In this document: positions 25,818-37,768 of the stretch, one piece after another
Position numbering within the stretch: the stretch's first letter is position 1
Layout: each line of letters opens with the position of its first letter
Assembly: GCA_019925095.2 (NCBI GenBank)
Contig: CM034394.1
Span: 8,816,272 to 8,880,271, forward strand
Source of the DNA: Dendrolimus kikuchii
Taxonomy: Eukaryota; Arthropoda; Insecta; Lepidoptera; Lasiocampidae
Direction: 5' to 3'
DNA length: 64,000 bases
Notes under the pieces: generated by a model
Databases searched by the model: none
What the model saw: the letters and a program-made list of their open reading frames with translations, nothing else
What the model was told of the DNA's origin: nothing
Translations under genes and position numbers: made by a program

Positions 25818-27080
25818 ATATTATATATAGGTATTAGTATATATAAAATATTAATATACTATGTATTATTATTACTATTGTTAATATTGTATACCTATTG
25901 CTGTTGCTATACATATATTAATAATGAATTAATGATGTATATTTTAGTATACATATATATAATATTAATATGTGTTATTGTTTATTCCCTTTTTTTATTC
26001 GTTTAGTGTGCACACCACCGTCTTACACTTACGAATCTCCCGTTCATGAAGTCCATAGCCCGGGATGTCTGGAATAAATCGCTCTAAAACGGTCAGGCCG
26101 CGCATTGTTCCTACTTCTGCTGTTTAATGTGACAACTGTAAATTCTTAATTCAAGTGTATGTGGTGAAACATAAAGTATATTCTATTCTATTATATTCTG
26201 TACATCTATAAGATTAGATTCGTATAAAACAGAGTCTTGACTTTTCTTTATATGAGCTTCAAAGATATTCTGTCACCTTTTTCTACGCATAAAATAAAAA
26301 GTATACAAAGTATGACGATATAAAGATTATTTTCAAAAATTATACGGAACCTAAAAATTTGAAAGGCGTTGTTGTTCTTCGACCAGGGCATAAACCCATG
26401 TCATTGTCACTGGGATGTCGTGTTGCTTCATCTGGAATAATGTTACAGATATATATATAGGCCGTGTCACTAGAATTCACCAGATGTGGCGATAGGTGTA
26501 ATGCATAATTTATGATGCGATGTTATTTTTAATTCATAATGACTTAGTCATATTGAAAAATAACGTGGTTATTCGATAACGACGATATTTTTAACGCTTT
26601 ATTTAAGACTCATTCGTTCACAGTCAATATCTTTAACATTATCGCAGATGTGGCTGCAGCCACTAAGACTTAAACGACGTCAGTATTACATATTTATTTA
26701 TGATAGGTATTCTCTAATACTTAAAACCTGTATACGTGTATACTTACACACTGTTATTGGAATTAATTAATAAAGTTGTTAAGACAAGCATAAATATCGC
26801 GAGGGTGCGTTTAGTAATCAAATCCCATGAGTAAATGCTACTTGAAGTGAACCAACACACCGGCAGTTTCCTGTAGTGTTTATATTTAGCTAACTTCTCG
26901 TTATCAAGATAAAGGTTGTATATTATAGATGAGATGAGAAATAGTATTATCTAATATGGCCACGAAAGAAGAATCACTATGGGCCGATTTTTCAATCATC
27001 ATATAAAAGTAATCAGTCGATTAAATTACAACCTGACTAAATTCAAGAGTAAAGCAATTCAACTAATAATTATAATAATA
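25818..27080. other. AT-rich sequence, no features supported
   Basis: A TATTAA-rich low-complexity stretch occupies 25818-25985. Nothing else is recognised. Confidence 0.6.
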
Positions 27081-27084
27081 AGCA

Positions 27085-27606
27085 AGGCCCCCCCGCCTCC
27101 GAGCCCGCCTTAGCTGGCCGGCACGGAGTGGAGATCGCTAGTGCTAAGACTCAAGCTCCAGGGGTGGAAGTGATAAATGGCATCATGTCAGAAGTAGCTT
27201 CGGTGAACCTGCAGCCCACCTCTCCACACCCCTTAGCCACTCACACCCATGTTGCCCCTGTCTTCTATGGCATTTTTTGGGGCCCATACAGCGCGTTGCG
27301 AGTCACCGTCTGCCCATATTTCCATGTTCCCTGAACATTGCGACGGGCAGACGCCGTAGTCTAGCCGTTCACCCCAATAGCCCAGTATTTTTTGTCCTCA
27401 TTTCCTACAATAGTCTTACACTGGCCGGCGTTTGTCCTTGGGTGCATTATTATATGGTGTAGACAGGAATAATCGCCGGTCAGTGTCACGCCACATTTAG
27501 ATTAAATTTGTCAAGGGGCCTCTACGTGTTGGACTTCTGATGGCCCCACGCAATCCCTCCGAGTGTCCAGGCCATTTTCATGGCCCGTGGTCTTCAAAGA
27601 CATACA
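27085..27606 (+). mobile_element. Family B repeat, extended copy
   Basis: From about 27260 it matches 31033-31385: GAGTCACCGTCTGCCCAT, TTCCATGTTCCCTGAACATT, TGCATTATTATATGGTGTA and TTATGGCCCGTGGTCTTCAA-like end. This copy extends about 175 bp further on its 5' side with GC-rich sequence, suggesting that the others are 5'-truncated. No intact ORF. Likely LINE 3' end; class inferred. Confidence 0.55.
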
Positions 27607-27715
27607 CTATAATAATATTATAATAAATAATACTAATAACTGTTTTATTTATGTAACTGCATTTTTAGAGTAAGTTTGAACGCTTCTTTAAGAACCGTAA
27701 AGAAGAAACCGACGG

Positions 27716-30700
27716 ATTCACTAAAGCTTACACACATTGTATAACTTCATAACATCGGTAGATGGTCATATAAAAAATGAATGAATATACTATGAATATC
27801 ACAATATCATTTTGTCTAATGTCAATGAAAGATATACATTGACAATCTTGAATTAGAAATTATTATTAGCAAGAAAAATAATGCTATCTTGAAATCGCAA
27901 CTATCATTTCTTGGAGTTACCATAGTCAACGGTTCTCTAAAAAGTGTTTTCCGAATATAACAACGATCTGGTGGAAACTGGTGCACTACGACATAGAAAA
28001 GCGTAATAAATTTTCTATGGGTGACAACGCGTTGGCGACGTCTCTATCGGTGCTTTCATCCATAAACGACAATAAACGCTGTTCATTAGTTGAGCCGGAG
28101 TTTTATTTGCTTGCTTTAGGTAATAAATACATTTCGGATACATATAAGCAGATACTATTGTACACGTATTATTGTAAATTTGACAGACGGTCATAACGGA
28201 GTAAGACAAAAACATAAGGCTTTTGTTTTTAACAAAGACTATGGAACTTTAAAAATATATCAATACACAATAATTGTTAATCTATTCTATTTGTACATAA
28301 CTTTTTCAGATATTATTTTTTCATCAAAAGCTAGTCATCCGCGTAATTATTCAGATCAACTCATTAATTACTGAGCCAACAAAGACGACGTATGTTTAGA
28401 TGATATTGAAAGCCGAGTGCGTCATTGCAGATGAATTGATTCGATATCTGTGCACTAATATGCTGGCTTTGTCCCGCACGCACTCAGGGCCTAATAGCCG
28501 TGATCAAACTTGAATGCCGTCTTACACTAATGATTTGCATAATAATATACCAAATAACTTGTAATTTAAATATCAAGATGATATGAAAGAAGACTAAATA
28601 CCTACTAAAGAACTACTGAATACAGAGCAGATAATAACCATTGCACAATATAAAACGTAACTCGCAATACACTTCTCTCTACACTTTATGGCATCAATCG
28701 ATAACGTTGTAATTAAGGATATTATTAAATCGTTAGAATATTAGCGATCATGACGACATGTGTACAAAAGTAGTCAAACAAACATCCCATTTCACAGTTC
28801 CTGTCTTATGCCACGTGATAAATTTATGTATTGAAAATGGGAAATTCCCATGAAAGTTTAAAACGTCTATTGTTATACCATTATTCAAAAACAAGATGAA
28901 TATCCTCTCTATATTAGGAAAATCTCGTTGGGAAGTTCTTTTTTTTTTTAAAATATTGAATAGGTTCGCGTTTGACTGGTATTGCACCTGACGTCAGGCG
29001 GAAATGCAGTCTAAGGTGGAGCACGCTTACCTAGAAGATACCTGTTCACGCGAGACTTAAAGACACCTAGATTATATTTTTCAGGAAAAACAGACGACGG
29101 TAAAGAGTTCCACTCTTCAGCGGTGCGTATAATAAAAGAGGAAGCATAGCGTTTCGTCCGCTTCGTTGGTATTTCCACCATATATCGGTGGCGTGAGTGC
29201 GTACGTCTGCTTATCCGGTGGTAGAATGGTGAGGGAGGAAGCAATTCATGTAATTCCGTGGCACACTCCCCGAAGTGTATCCTATAGAATACCGACAAAC
29301 TGGCGACCTTACGTCGATGACTTAGGCTCCGAAGCCTCTCGTCGAATAGTTGGTTATAGCCTATCAGTTTCCTAGCTCTTTTGTCTATTGAATTGAGTGT
29401 CTCTAACTGGTATTTAGCTGAGCCATCCCAAAGATGAGAGCAGTACTCCATGCAAGACCGAACTTGTGCTTGATAGAGATTCAGCAACTGAAGTGGTGTG
29501 AAGTACTGCCTCACCTCTGATAGAACCCCTAGCTTTTTGCCAGCCAGCTGAGCAACAGACTATATAGGAGTCAAAATTTAGAGATTGTGTTAACGAGACG
29601 CCAAGAAGCTGAAGACTGTCGGCTATCGGTAGGGATACACCTCGGAAAGTAGGAGTAAAGTCAAAAGGACTCCTTTTGGCAGAGAAGAGACACGCCTGGG
29701 TTTTGGAGGCATTGAACTTGACTAGGTTGGATTCACCCCAATCGGAGACTGCCTTCAAGGTCAAGTTCAGCCTAGTGATCATTGTCTCCCTCGGTGACTG
29801 AATCTGGGAGCTACTGGCTCGCGCGTTGGATGTATAGCTCTCTACAACAGTGCTGTCATCTGCATACCCCAAAATACCGGGTTTCAGCAAGTCGTTTATA
29901 TGCAGCACGAAAAGTGTTGCAGAGAGCACCGATCCCTGAGGGACTCCGGCATTTATAGCCATTTGATCAGATGTGCATCCGTCAATGACTACTCTGATCG
30001 ATCTATCCCTCAGGAAATCGGATACCCACGCGCAAAGACCGGTAGGCAATCCATAAGATGGAAGCTTGTTTATGAGGGCGTCGTGCCATACCCTGTCAAA
30101 GGTTTTCGTGATGTCAAGAGAGACGGCCATCGTCTCTCCATATCTCTCGATTGCCTCATTACAGATATGGGTGACGTACGCAAGAAGATCTCCCGTTGAC
30201 CGGTTTTGGCGGAAGCCATATTGTCGGTCACTCAGAAGGTCATTGTCTTCTAGGTACGCCAAGAGCCGGGCGTTCAAAATACGTTCCATACTTTTACAAA
30301 GTATGGACGTAATTGATATGGGCCTGTAGTTAGCAGGGTCGGCATGGCTACTGTTTTTGGGCACTGGCTGTATGTTAGCTAGCTTCCAAGACTGTGGTAC
30401 TTGTCCAGTCTTTAGAGAGAGGCGAAAGAGGCGTGAAATCGGAGCGAGCTCAGGCGCACAGGTTTTGAGTACTATGGCCGGAATACCGTCTGGGCCACTA
30501 GCTTTGTTGAAGTTCCCATCAGGTCGTCGTTGTAGGCGGAATAAACTGTTTAGAGAACCATTGACCTTGGCAACTCAAGGCAATGGTGGTGACCATTTCA
30601 AGATAACACTATTTTTCTTAATGAATTATCATTTCTAATTCAAGATTTTCAATGTATGTTGTATGTATGTTTCATTGACAAGATGATATTGTGATAAAAT

Positions 30701-30790
30701 ATTCATGGCCAATATTGGATATTGTATTTTTTTTATATGACCATCTACTGATGTTGTGAAGCTATATAATGTGTGTAAGCTTTAGTGAAT
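27716..30790. mobile_element. Large inverted-repeat element, split by a LINE
   Basis: Arms of roughly 265-275 bp, 27716-27980 and 30516-30790, are inverted copies sharing ATTCACTAAAGCTTACACAC, ATGGTCATATAAAAAA and TCTTGAATTAGAAAT. Removing the LINE at 28939-30505 leaves an element of about 1.5 kb with long terminal inverted repeats and an interior of about 1 kb that I do not recognise. No target duplication is obvious. It could be a foldback DNA transposon or an inverted local duplication. Confidence 0.6.
28939..30505 (-). pseudogene. Jockey-like LINE, 5'-truncated, reverse transcriptase
   Basis: The minus strand begins inside the reverse transcriptase (KASGPDGIPAIVLK, about 30500) and continues PANYRPISITSI, SLDITKTFDRVW (catalytic Asp), NAGVPQGSVLSATLF, GYADDSTVV (the two catalytic Asp), then after a small indel near 29550 [20 protein letters not shown] and ends GKRAPP (stop at about 29011). 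Endonuclease and gag-like parts are missing. A poly(A) tail appears as T(11) at 28939-28949. Flanking GTTGGGAAGTTC (28927-28938) and GTTGAAGTTC (30506-30515) look like a target duplication. One frameshift and few stops suggest a fairly recent insertion. Confidence 0.85.
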
Positions 30791-31032
30791 AAGTACTCAA
30801 CGTTAGGTACGTATTGACTTTACGTTGAGCAGTATCTATGTATAATGAGTAGAATGTTAAACATTAATTGGTTTGCAAATCCAATTAGGTTGGCTTCAAT
30901 ACGCATTAAGCACGTACGGATCATTATCGATTACTAATGACCTGAGCCTAAAGTCTGTTATGGTTCAAATTTATTGTTTTTCACTAATTTATTTACTACG
31001 AAATTTATAGGATTAACAATAATAATGATACT

Positions 31033-31385
31033 TATTTGGCATTTTTTGGGGCCCATGCAGGGAGTGGCGAGTCACCGTCTGCCCATTTTTCCATGTTCCC
31101 TGAACATTGTGATGGGCAGACGCCCGTCCCCATATTCCCAGATCCCTGGTTTACCCCAATAATCCAGTAATTTTAGCCCTCATTTCCCATAATAGTTCTA
31201 CACAGACCGAGGTTTGTCCTTCGGTGCATTATTATATGGTGTAAACGAGGATAATCGCTGGTCAATGTCACGCTACATTTACATTAAATTTATCAAGGGG
31301 CCTCTACGTGTTGGCCTTCCCATGGCCCTACGCAAGCCCTCCAAATGTCCGGGCTATTTTTATGGCCCGTGGTCTTCAAAGACAT
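31033..31385 (+). mobile_element. Family B repeat
   Basis: Direct copy of 27260-27606, from TTGGCATTTTTTGGGGCCC to TATGGCCCGTGGTCTTCAAA. The copy at 37412-37768 is in the opposite orientation. Confidence 0.6.
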
Positions 31386-31431
31386 AAAGATACAAAAGAA
31401 TAGTTTAGAAAACATTTCATGATAGTCCATT

Positions 31432-31895
31432 CTAATACTATAGTAAATGTTAAAATTCTAAATAAATCTGTCATACGACCGGTCATGTTATATGGTTCCA
31501 AATATTGGGCCACTAAAGTGATAGACCACAAATGTCTCCAATTAGCTGGGATGAGAATGTTGAGATTGAGTGTGGTGTTATAAAGAATGGATAAGGTGAG
31601 AAATGAGTACATAAGAGGATCTTTGAAAGTTGCACCCGTGACTGAAATTGAAAAATTGAGAGGAAGAAGGTGGTATGGGCATGTAATAAGAAGGGATGGA
31701 ATCACGTGACAAAAAGAATGTTAAACTGCAAGATTGATGGATATAAATGTAAATGTAGACCAAAAAAGAGCTGAATGGATTGTATGAAGGATGATATGGT
31801 GATTTGTCGTGTGACTGAAGACGTATGTAAGAATAGGCAGGAGAGTATTTAAGGAAAAGACATTGTGTCGACCTCAAATAATTGGGAGAAGGTGA
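31432..31895 (+). pseudogene. RTE-like LINE C-terminal relic
   Basis: The + strand reads VIRPVMLYGSKYWATK and LAGMRMLRLSVVL then stop; after a shift, MDKVRNEYIRGSLKVAPVTE and LRGRRWYGHVIRRDG. This is the conserved end of RTE/BovB-type reverse transcriptase ORFs. Stops break it. Minus-strand ORFs over the same bases are shadows. Confidence 0.8.
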
Positions 31896-32334
31896 AATAA
31901 AAGAGAGAGTAAATGTTAAAATTAAGTTTTCTATGTATGTTCTCCTTAATCATGCTGTAGGTATAATGGAACAAAGCGACATGATCCACCCATAAGTCTA
32001 AAATCACCTGGAAAAACTTTCAATAACAGCGCAATGACACGCGCACAAGTAAAACATCAGTTTTAAGGGGCGGGGTTTTATTGTTACCTGATTTGAATTT
32101 TACAAGAAGGCAATAAAATCGAATTCCATAAACAAAGCGAGATGATATATTATATAAAGGTCTGACTTGAAAAAAAGAACACCTAATATTAAGATAGTTG
32201 TATAAAGGCCCTGACTATGTTAGGGGTGAAGAGGGGTCTGAAGGGCCCTTATATATATATACAAAAAAAAACAAAGCGAGAGCAGAATGCAAAATAAAAA
32301 ATATGTGTTGGGACACATAATAGAAGTGAAACTT

Positions 32335-32425
32335 CAACGGACAAGTGGAAAAATGAATCGCAACGGACAAGTTGAAAAATGAATGGCAACGGATGAATGT
32401 AAAAACGAATCGCAACAATCAAGTA
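32335..32425 (+). repeat. 26-bp tandem repeat, about 3.5 units
   Basis: Units start at 32335, 32361, 32387 and 32413, each beginning CAACGGACAAG or a near variant and ending GAATCG or GAATGG. Confidence 0.85.
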
Positions 32426-32530
32426 ATAATATAATAATAATAATAAAATCTTTATTACATAGCCAACAACAACATTATTGTATTACATACAAGTAAAGAG
32501 TACAAAAAGGCCAGAATTGTCCAAAGAAAC
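32426..32530 (-). mobile_element. Probable LINE 3' end with (TTA)n tail
   Basis: On the minus strand it ends GTAATAAAGATTTTATTATT and further TTA units, a common LINE 3' terminus. The body is short and the family is not identified. Confidence 0.4.
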
Positions 32531-33260
32531 GCAAGCTGTGAATTTAGGTTGTTGCCAAGAAAGTGTATATTTTAACTAAACACGAGTAATTGTTTTCTTT
32601 AGTTTAAACATTTCAGTAATGTCCTGATTGGTGCACATGAAATTTGAGAGTGCGTGCGTGGATGCCGAAACTTTATGAGCCGTTCAAAGTAAAGTGTTAG
32701 AGAACTGATTAAGGAGGATTTTGGCCAACCGTACATAGACATTTTTTCGTAATATTTGGTACATATGTAGCTAGTTCAATAGCCAAAATCGAATATAATT
32801 ACAATTTATTAGAATGAATGACACTGTATTATACCTTACAAAACTTGTCTATAAGTCTTGCATAAGTAAACAAAAAATGTGAAGAAATTTATGTCAGATT
32901 ATTTTGTAATCTAATACCATGGCTTCGATTTTCCAGGACAATTAAAAATATAAAGGGATAAGTAAAAAGTTGCTGAAATTACTTAAATTCCTTTTAAATT
33001 TTCCATTAAAACTTCAGAACGTAAATGCTATTCTCGACAATTTCCAAAACTATCAATGATAGTTACTAAAACTAAAACCATACTTAATGTACCACATGGA
33101 AAAGGCATTAGTTTTGGTTTCATTTAAACATGTGGTCGGGATATAATCTTCTGTACTAATGAAACTTAAGCGTTTCTCTCTGATAAAATAAATGACAAAA
33201 TTGAACTAAAGGCTACTAATCATACAATGACTATAAATAACCTTTTTTAGAACTTTTGTC
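32531..33260. other. AT-rich sequence, no features supported
   Basis: No coding frame or repeat boundary recognised. Confidence 0.6.
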
Positions 33261-33289
33261 TCTTGGTCTATGTGAAAGTTGGAGCAGAG

Positions 33290-33690
33290 GGTAAGAAAAT
33301 AGGAATCTATATTTTGAATGAAATGAAACGAAAGGAGGATGTATACGCGGACCGTATTCGCAGAAGGCGGAGAGGCAGTTGTAGGCGCCCGTTGCAAAAC
33401 TCCTCCCGATTATACTACGGAGGACCCCCACAGACTGAATACCTTCAGGTGAAATAGGCCACCCCAAGGCATAGGAGGCGTTACGGTGAGTGTCTATGGC
33501 CCAAGTTACCGCGGTCCTCGTAAAAGCGCAGGGTATGGGCTCTGGTTAAGCTTAGTGGGTTGCGCGACTTGCGACTTTTTCCGCTCGGAAGAGAGCGTGG
33601 AGAACCGGCCGTCGGAAGTCCTACGCAGCCTCTGTTGATCTTCCTCCGTGCCTGGAGACAGTGTCCCATTACATTCTTCAGCGCCATAAA
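33290..33690. other. GC-rich block of unknown origin
   Basis: A 400-bp segment much richer in GC than its surroundings, with open but unrecognised frames on both strands. The composition resembles the R1-type 3' UTR pieces elsewhere in the window, so it is probably retroelement debris, but no specific match is seen. Confidence 0.3.
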
Positions 33691-34314
33691 AAGTAATTTT
33701 ATCTTATTTTTTTTATTGTTCCATTTCTATATCTTCTAGGGTTCAAAAGATATCCCCGGCCGAACGAGAGGTCCGCATAGAAGCAGAGGTAGGTCCACAC
33801 AAGCCAGGGTTACGGAGTCAGCACTGCCTTAGTCACACAACACAAAGATGTTTTAGTGGGTATTTTATCAACTACTCTATGTCCCCAAATGGATTTCACC
33901 TTTATAAAAAAAACCTTTCGGAAGATGTTAATGTAAAGCTCATGCCATGCGCATATAAAGTAGTGGGTACATCTAGTATCTCGCTTGTTCACTGTTAAAT
34001 GTTTTTGTTGCCTGACCAAACAAAACCTCGCACACACAAGCTGTAAGTTATCATTGGAAAATTAATTAAAACTTTATACTTGTAACACACACGTTGTGTG
34101 GTTTAGCTGTAAAATTTTCATTAAATTCATTAATTTTATCGACGTTATTTAACTTTTTATGTTACAGTATACACCATATTATTAAAGCCTTTTGTACATA
34201 GGACTGTAATATTTTTGTGTTTAGGTACTTAGAATTCTGTGCAACCGAGAGTCCTGTGATTAGCCAAAGGTTAATTAATATGTCAGCCTCATTAAATATG
34301 AATTTAATTAGTTT

Positions 34315-34480
34315 TTTTTATTGCATAGCTGGAAAGCAGGCCAGTCGGCCCATTTAAAGGAAGGTGCAAGCCGTCGCCTTAGACGTGTGCAACATCAGGG
34401 GTGAAGTTAACGCGTTGCTAGTCTAAAGACTCTCCTAAAGGTCATTCTAAAGCATGGGATAGGAGCGATGGGATAGAGGG
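34315..34480. repeat. Dispersed repeat with GGCCCATTTRAWGGAAGGTG motif
   Basis: Shares a TTGC...CGGCCCATTT...GGAAGGTGCA arrangement with 40826-40945. Both are short and family is unknown. Confidence 0.35.
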
Positions 34481-34671
34481 TCAGACATTAGATATGGGAT
34501 ATGGGAATGGAAGGGTGATGGGATGCCAAAAATTGGAATAAGAGGAGAGGGAAGTGGGCCATCGGAACTCTCACTAGTTATACGAAACACGATTATACCC
34601 GAGGCTGATCGATTCACGCCGATATTCTGTGAGAGTGTGGTATCACATTTCCTTATTTATCTATTGTAATA

Positions 34672-34880
34672 TATAATAATAACAGCTCATAAATGTCCCG
34701 CCGCTGGGCTCGGGCCTCCCGGTATAGGGAGAACGGTCAGTATACCCGCCACGCTTGTCCAAGGCGGCTTGGTAGGTTTGACACATTGGTTATCTCGATG
34801 TGCAGGTTGCATCACGATGTTTTCCTTCTCCGTTGTTAGCACGTGGTAATTATAACAATATGCACATTAGGTCAGAATAT
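34672..34880 (-). mobile_element. tRNA-derived SINE, family 1 (5'-truncated)
   Basis: Minus-strand body and tail of family 1: GAGGCCCGAGCCCAGCGGCG-like end and TAATAATA tail at 34672. The tRNA-like head is missing. Confidence 0.7.
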
Positions 34881-35029
34881 ATGTTAATTTAAAATGCTTG
34901 TCATATATAATGTTAATAAATATTCTTTTTATATGATTTCATATACACGTATATGTTGATATACTATATATTATTAAACTTATAAACTAGTGTAAGTATC
35001 TATATTTAAATTGCACAGTCCTATCTTTT

Positions 35030-35195
35030 CTCTACTCCACTTACATCGTCAGATTAGTTAAGAATTTCTTTTAAACTAGGCTGCCTGGAAGAGATCGCCT
35101 TTAGCGATAAGGCCCCTTATTGTTTTGCCAAGAAGTAATATAACTATTTATTTTGTTTTTGTAATTGTTTATTTTGGTAAGCAATTAAGTGTTAT
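35030..35195 (+). mobile_element. CR1/jockey-like LINE 3'-end fragment
   Basis: Contains CTGCCTGGAAGAGATCGCCT and TTAGCGATAAGGCC, then a TTGTTTATTTTGGTAAGCAA end. Same family as 17238-17715. Confidence 0.6.
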
Positions 35196-35279
35196 CTAAT
35201 CTATCTCACCGATCGAGGTTGCTCTAAGAATTGATAGTTTTTGATAGATTTTGATAAAGTTCACAATAGTTTCTTGGGG

Positions 35280-35716
35280 CAAAATATCTCTTCAACAAAA
35301 TTCTAGAATACGTTCAACAGCTTTCAACAGACAAATTTAAAAAAATAGTAAAGCAACGTTTGTACGACAAGGCTTATTATACGACGAAAGATTTTTTGGA
35401 TTTTTTAATCTCTATTTTTGTCAGGAGCCTTAAGAACAGACGAGCGTCCATGACAAGAGTTATGAATGTCAAAGAAGCAAGTGAGGTGTGTAAGAATAAG
35501 CCGAATGGCGCTCTGTTGTTAGTGCCTACCCCGCAGGGTAACTGGCGTGAAGTTATGTATGTATGTATGTATGAAAGATTTTTTAGAAGGTCGCACCGAA
35601 TGGATATAATGCTATCGCCACCAAGCTTTTTAAGTAACCATCCATATATTGTTAAACCTTGTATTAGTATAAACTACATTTAAAAATAAAAGACGAATAA
35701 TAATAATAATTATTAT
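35280..35716 (+). pseudogene. LINE C-terminus, interrupted by another retroelement
   Basis: The + strand reads YVQQLSTDKFKKIVKQRLYD and KAYYTTKDFL up to 35400. Bases 35401-35572 are an insertion. The frame then continues EGRTEWI and a stop, giving a normal jockey/CR1-like C-terminus (KAYYTTKDFLEGRTEWI). The 3' UTR ends at AATAAAAGACG and an AAT-repeat tail near 35716. Confidence 0.75.
35401..35572 (+). mobile_element. Retroelement 3' end with (ATGT)n tail
   Basis: Contains AACAGACGAGCGTCCATGAC, AATGTCAAAGAAGCAAGTGA and GGTAACTGGCGTGAAGTTAT, then an ATGT-unit tail. Copies: 48281-48337 and 53399-53546. The repeat GAAAGATTTTTTGGA (35386-35400) and GAAAGATTTTTTAGA (35573-35587) is its target duplication. 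Confidence 0.75.
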
Positions 35717-36980
35717 GAAATAAAGATATGTTGCTGGAGAATTTGTTGCGCCGTTTCTTCTCCTTTAACAGTAACTAATATTGCTTTCGAAGCGGTGGTA
35801 GAATTGTGACTTTCAGTAAGTAATCTTAAGATTCCATTTTGAAATAAATACATTCATTTTCATTCAGATTATCTGAAATTGAAAATTTTTAATTCTATTG
35901 AAACCTCGGGTAAATCAGGGACAAATATAGTTTAATTTATCTCTAACCACAGTTTCTCCAAAGTTTCGCATGTGTAAGTTCTAGATATGATTCCGTGGAA
36001 GTTGCCTTTTACCAGGGATTAAAATTATCCCGTTATCAAAAGAACATTATAATTATATCAAATTCCATCTTTTTGACGGTAACGGTTCATTCGCAGGTAC
36101 ATTAAGTAAAACAAATAAACATACACACATCCAAAACAGGTCTCTTTCAAAACAGAGGGATATAATTATATGTATATTTATGAAATATGACTAACCGCAT
36201 TTTATATTTAATGTGTTTTTGTTGGAAGGTTGGGACAATAGCTTACATTACATAATGGTGACCTGGAAAACCACAAACAATGACAGTAAATGTATACATA
36301 TTTAAGAAAATCAATTATTTTACCACAATATGAAAAAGAACTGAAAGAATACGCCTTTTATATCGATCGCTTTAGTTGATTAATCCAAATTGAAACACAG
36401 AAATGAACCGTCTAATATAGGCTTAAAGAAACATATATAACATATAAAAACTGTATTTCAGTGGCACTAATACAAAGTAATGGGTAAATAACGATATATA
36501 TATAATTACGTCCTAAAAACTGGATAAAATACTTCAATAAAGACATTAGTACGTATTAAACTTAAGCAATATGGACCATAGGGTCGTCGTAAGCTGGCAG
36601 ACAACTATCATTCCCAAAACAAGATGTCGCCTATAAAAGTTTTCTTATTGTCTGAGACGAATTAGACGAGGCATAGCAAGGGTGACTGCGGCGACTCTGC
36701 AGTCACCCTCTCCGTTTATTGCTTATCTTACTTTAGTTTTATTTGTTCTATGAAAAAAGGAAAATTGCCTTTCATTATGGTCTTTGTTATTTAAGTTTTA
36801 ATTTATTTAGCAACTTCTGTAGCTTGTTGCAAGAGATATTATGCGGCTTCAGCTTGGTGAATTTTAGATTGATATTTGTATTTATTAAAATATAATTCAA
36901 TCGTTTATGTTTGTATTTATTGTATTATGAAAATATGATCACATATCTGAATATTGTAAAAAGGAAAAACAGATACCAAT
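35717..36980. other. AT-rich sequence, no features supported
   Basis: A short inverted pair GGGTGACTGC...GCAGTCACCC lies at about 36680-36710. Nothing else is recognised. Confidence 0.5.
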
Positions 36981-37019
36981 TATTCTCTTCTCTATAACGT
37001 ACTGTTCGTTCCTAGGACT

Positions 37020-37080
37020 CCATCTTCTTTAGCCAATAAGGCCGCCCATTATACTACCTTATGTAAGTGTACTATTTTTT
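37020..37080 (+). mobile_element. LINE 3'-end fragment (AGCAATAAGGCCGCC family)
   Basis: Short match (CCAATAAGGCCGCCCATTAT) to the 3' UTR of the 17238-17715 LINE. Very truncated. Confidence 0.4.
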
Positions 37081-37087
37081 GTATGTC

Positions 37088-37412
37088 TTTTTTTTATTTA
37101 TTTTTTGATTGCAGGAGTTCAGCAGACAGACAGACGGCCCACTTGATGGATAGCGGTTACCATCGCCTATTGACATTTACAACACCAAAGGTGCTACAAA
37201 TGCGCTGCTGTTCTCTTAAGGGAGACTGGAAACTGGTCACTAATGCCGGAACACAACTCAAGGTTGTTCTGGCGACATACTTTAGACCAGGGGTGGTAGC
37301 CATCCAGTCGGGCAAATGCCCTACCACCTGGCTGTGGGTTGTTTAGTCGCCTCTTACGACAGGCCGCCCGGCCGCAGGAAATTGTATTCTTTCTCCGTTC
37401 CTGCACGGATAA
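37088..37412 (-). mobile_element. Family A repeat, full length
   Basis: Minus strand: from ATCCGTGCAGGAACGGAGAA to CTGCTGAACTCCTGCAATCA and an A-rich tail. Apparent ORFs of 60-100 aa on both strands recur in every copy and are a property of the repeat, not genes. It abuts a family B copy (37412-37768) in the same orientation. Confidence 0.7.
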
Positions 37413-37768
37413 AAAAAATGTCTTTCAAGACCACGGGCCATAAAAATGGCCCGGAGATTTGGAGGGCTTGCGTGGGTCCATGGGAAGGCCAACACGTAGA
37501 GGCCCCTTGACAAATTTAATGTAAATGTGGCGTGATACTGACCGGCGATTATCCCTGTCTACACCATATAATAATGCACCCAAGGACAAGCCCCGGCCAG
37601 TGTAGGACTATTGTGGGAAATGAAGACAAAAAGTACCGGGCTATTGGGGTGACTGCTAGTGGTACTAGGCGTCTGGGAATATGGGGACTATGGCGTCTGC
37701 CCGTCGCAATGTTCAGGGAACATGGAAAAATGGGCAGACGGTGACTCGCCACTCCCTGTACTATCATT
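37412..37768 (-). mobile_element. Family B repeat, inverted copy
   Basis: Reverse complement of 31050-31385. On the minus strand B lies immediately 5' of family A with only a T-run between, so the two may be parts of one longer LINE 3' region. Confidence 0.6.

Noticed and set aside
31376..31877. Two minus-strand frames of about 100 aa
   Set aside because: They are antisense to the RTE-like LINE relic, which is recognisable on the + strand.
37083..37510. Overlapping 60-90 aa frames on both strands
   Set aside because: The same frames recur in each family A copy; they are repeat sequence, not separate genes.
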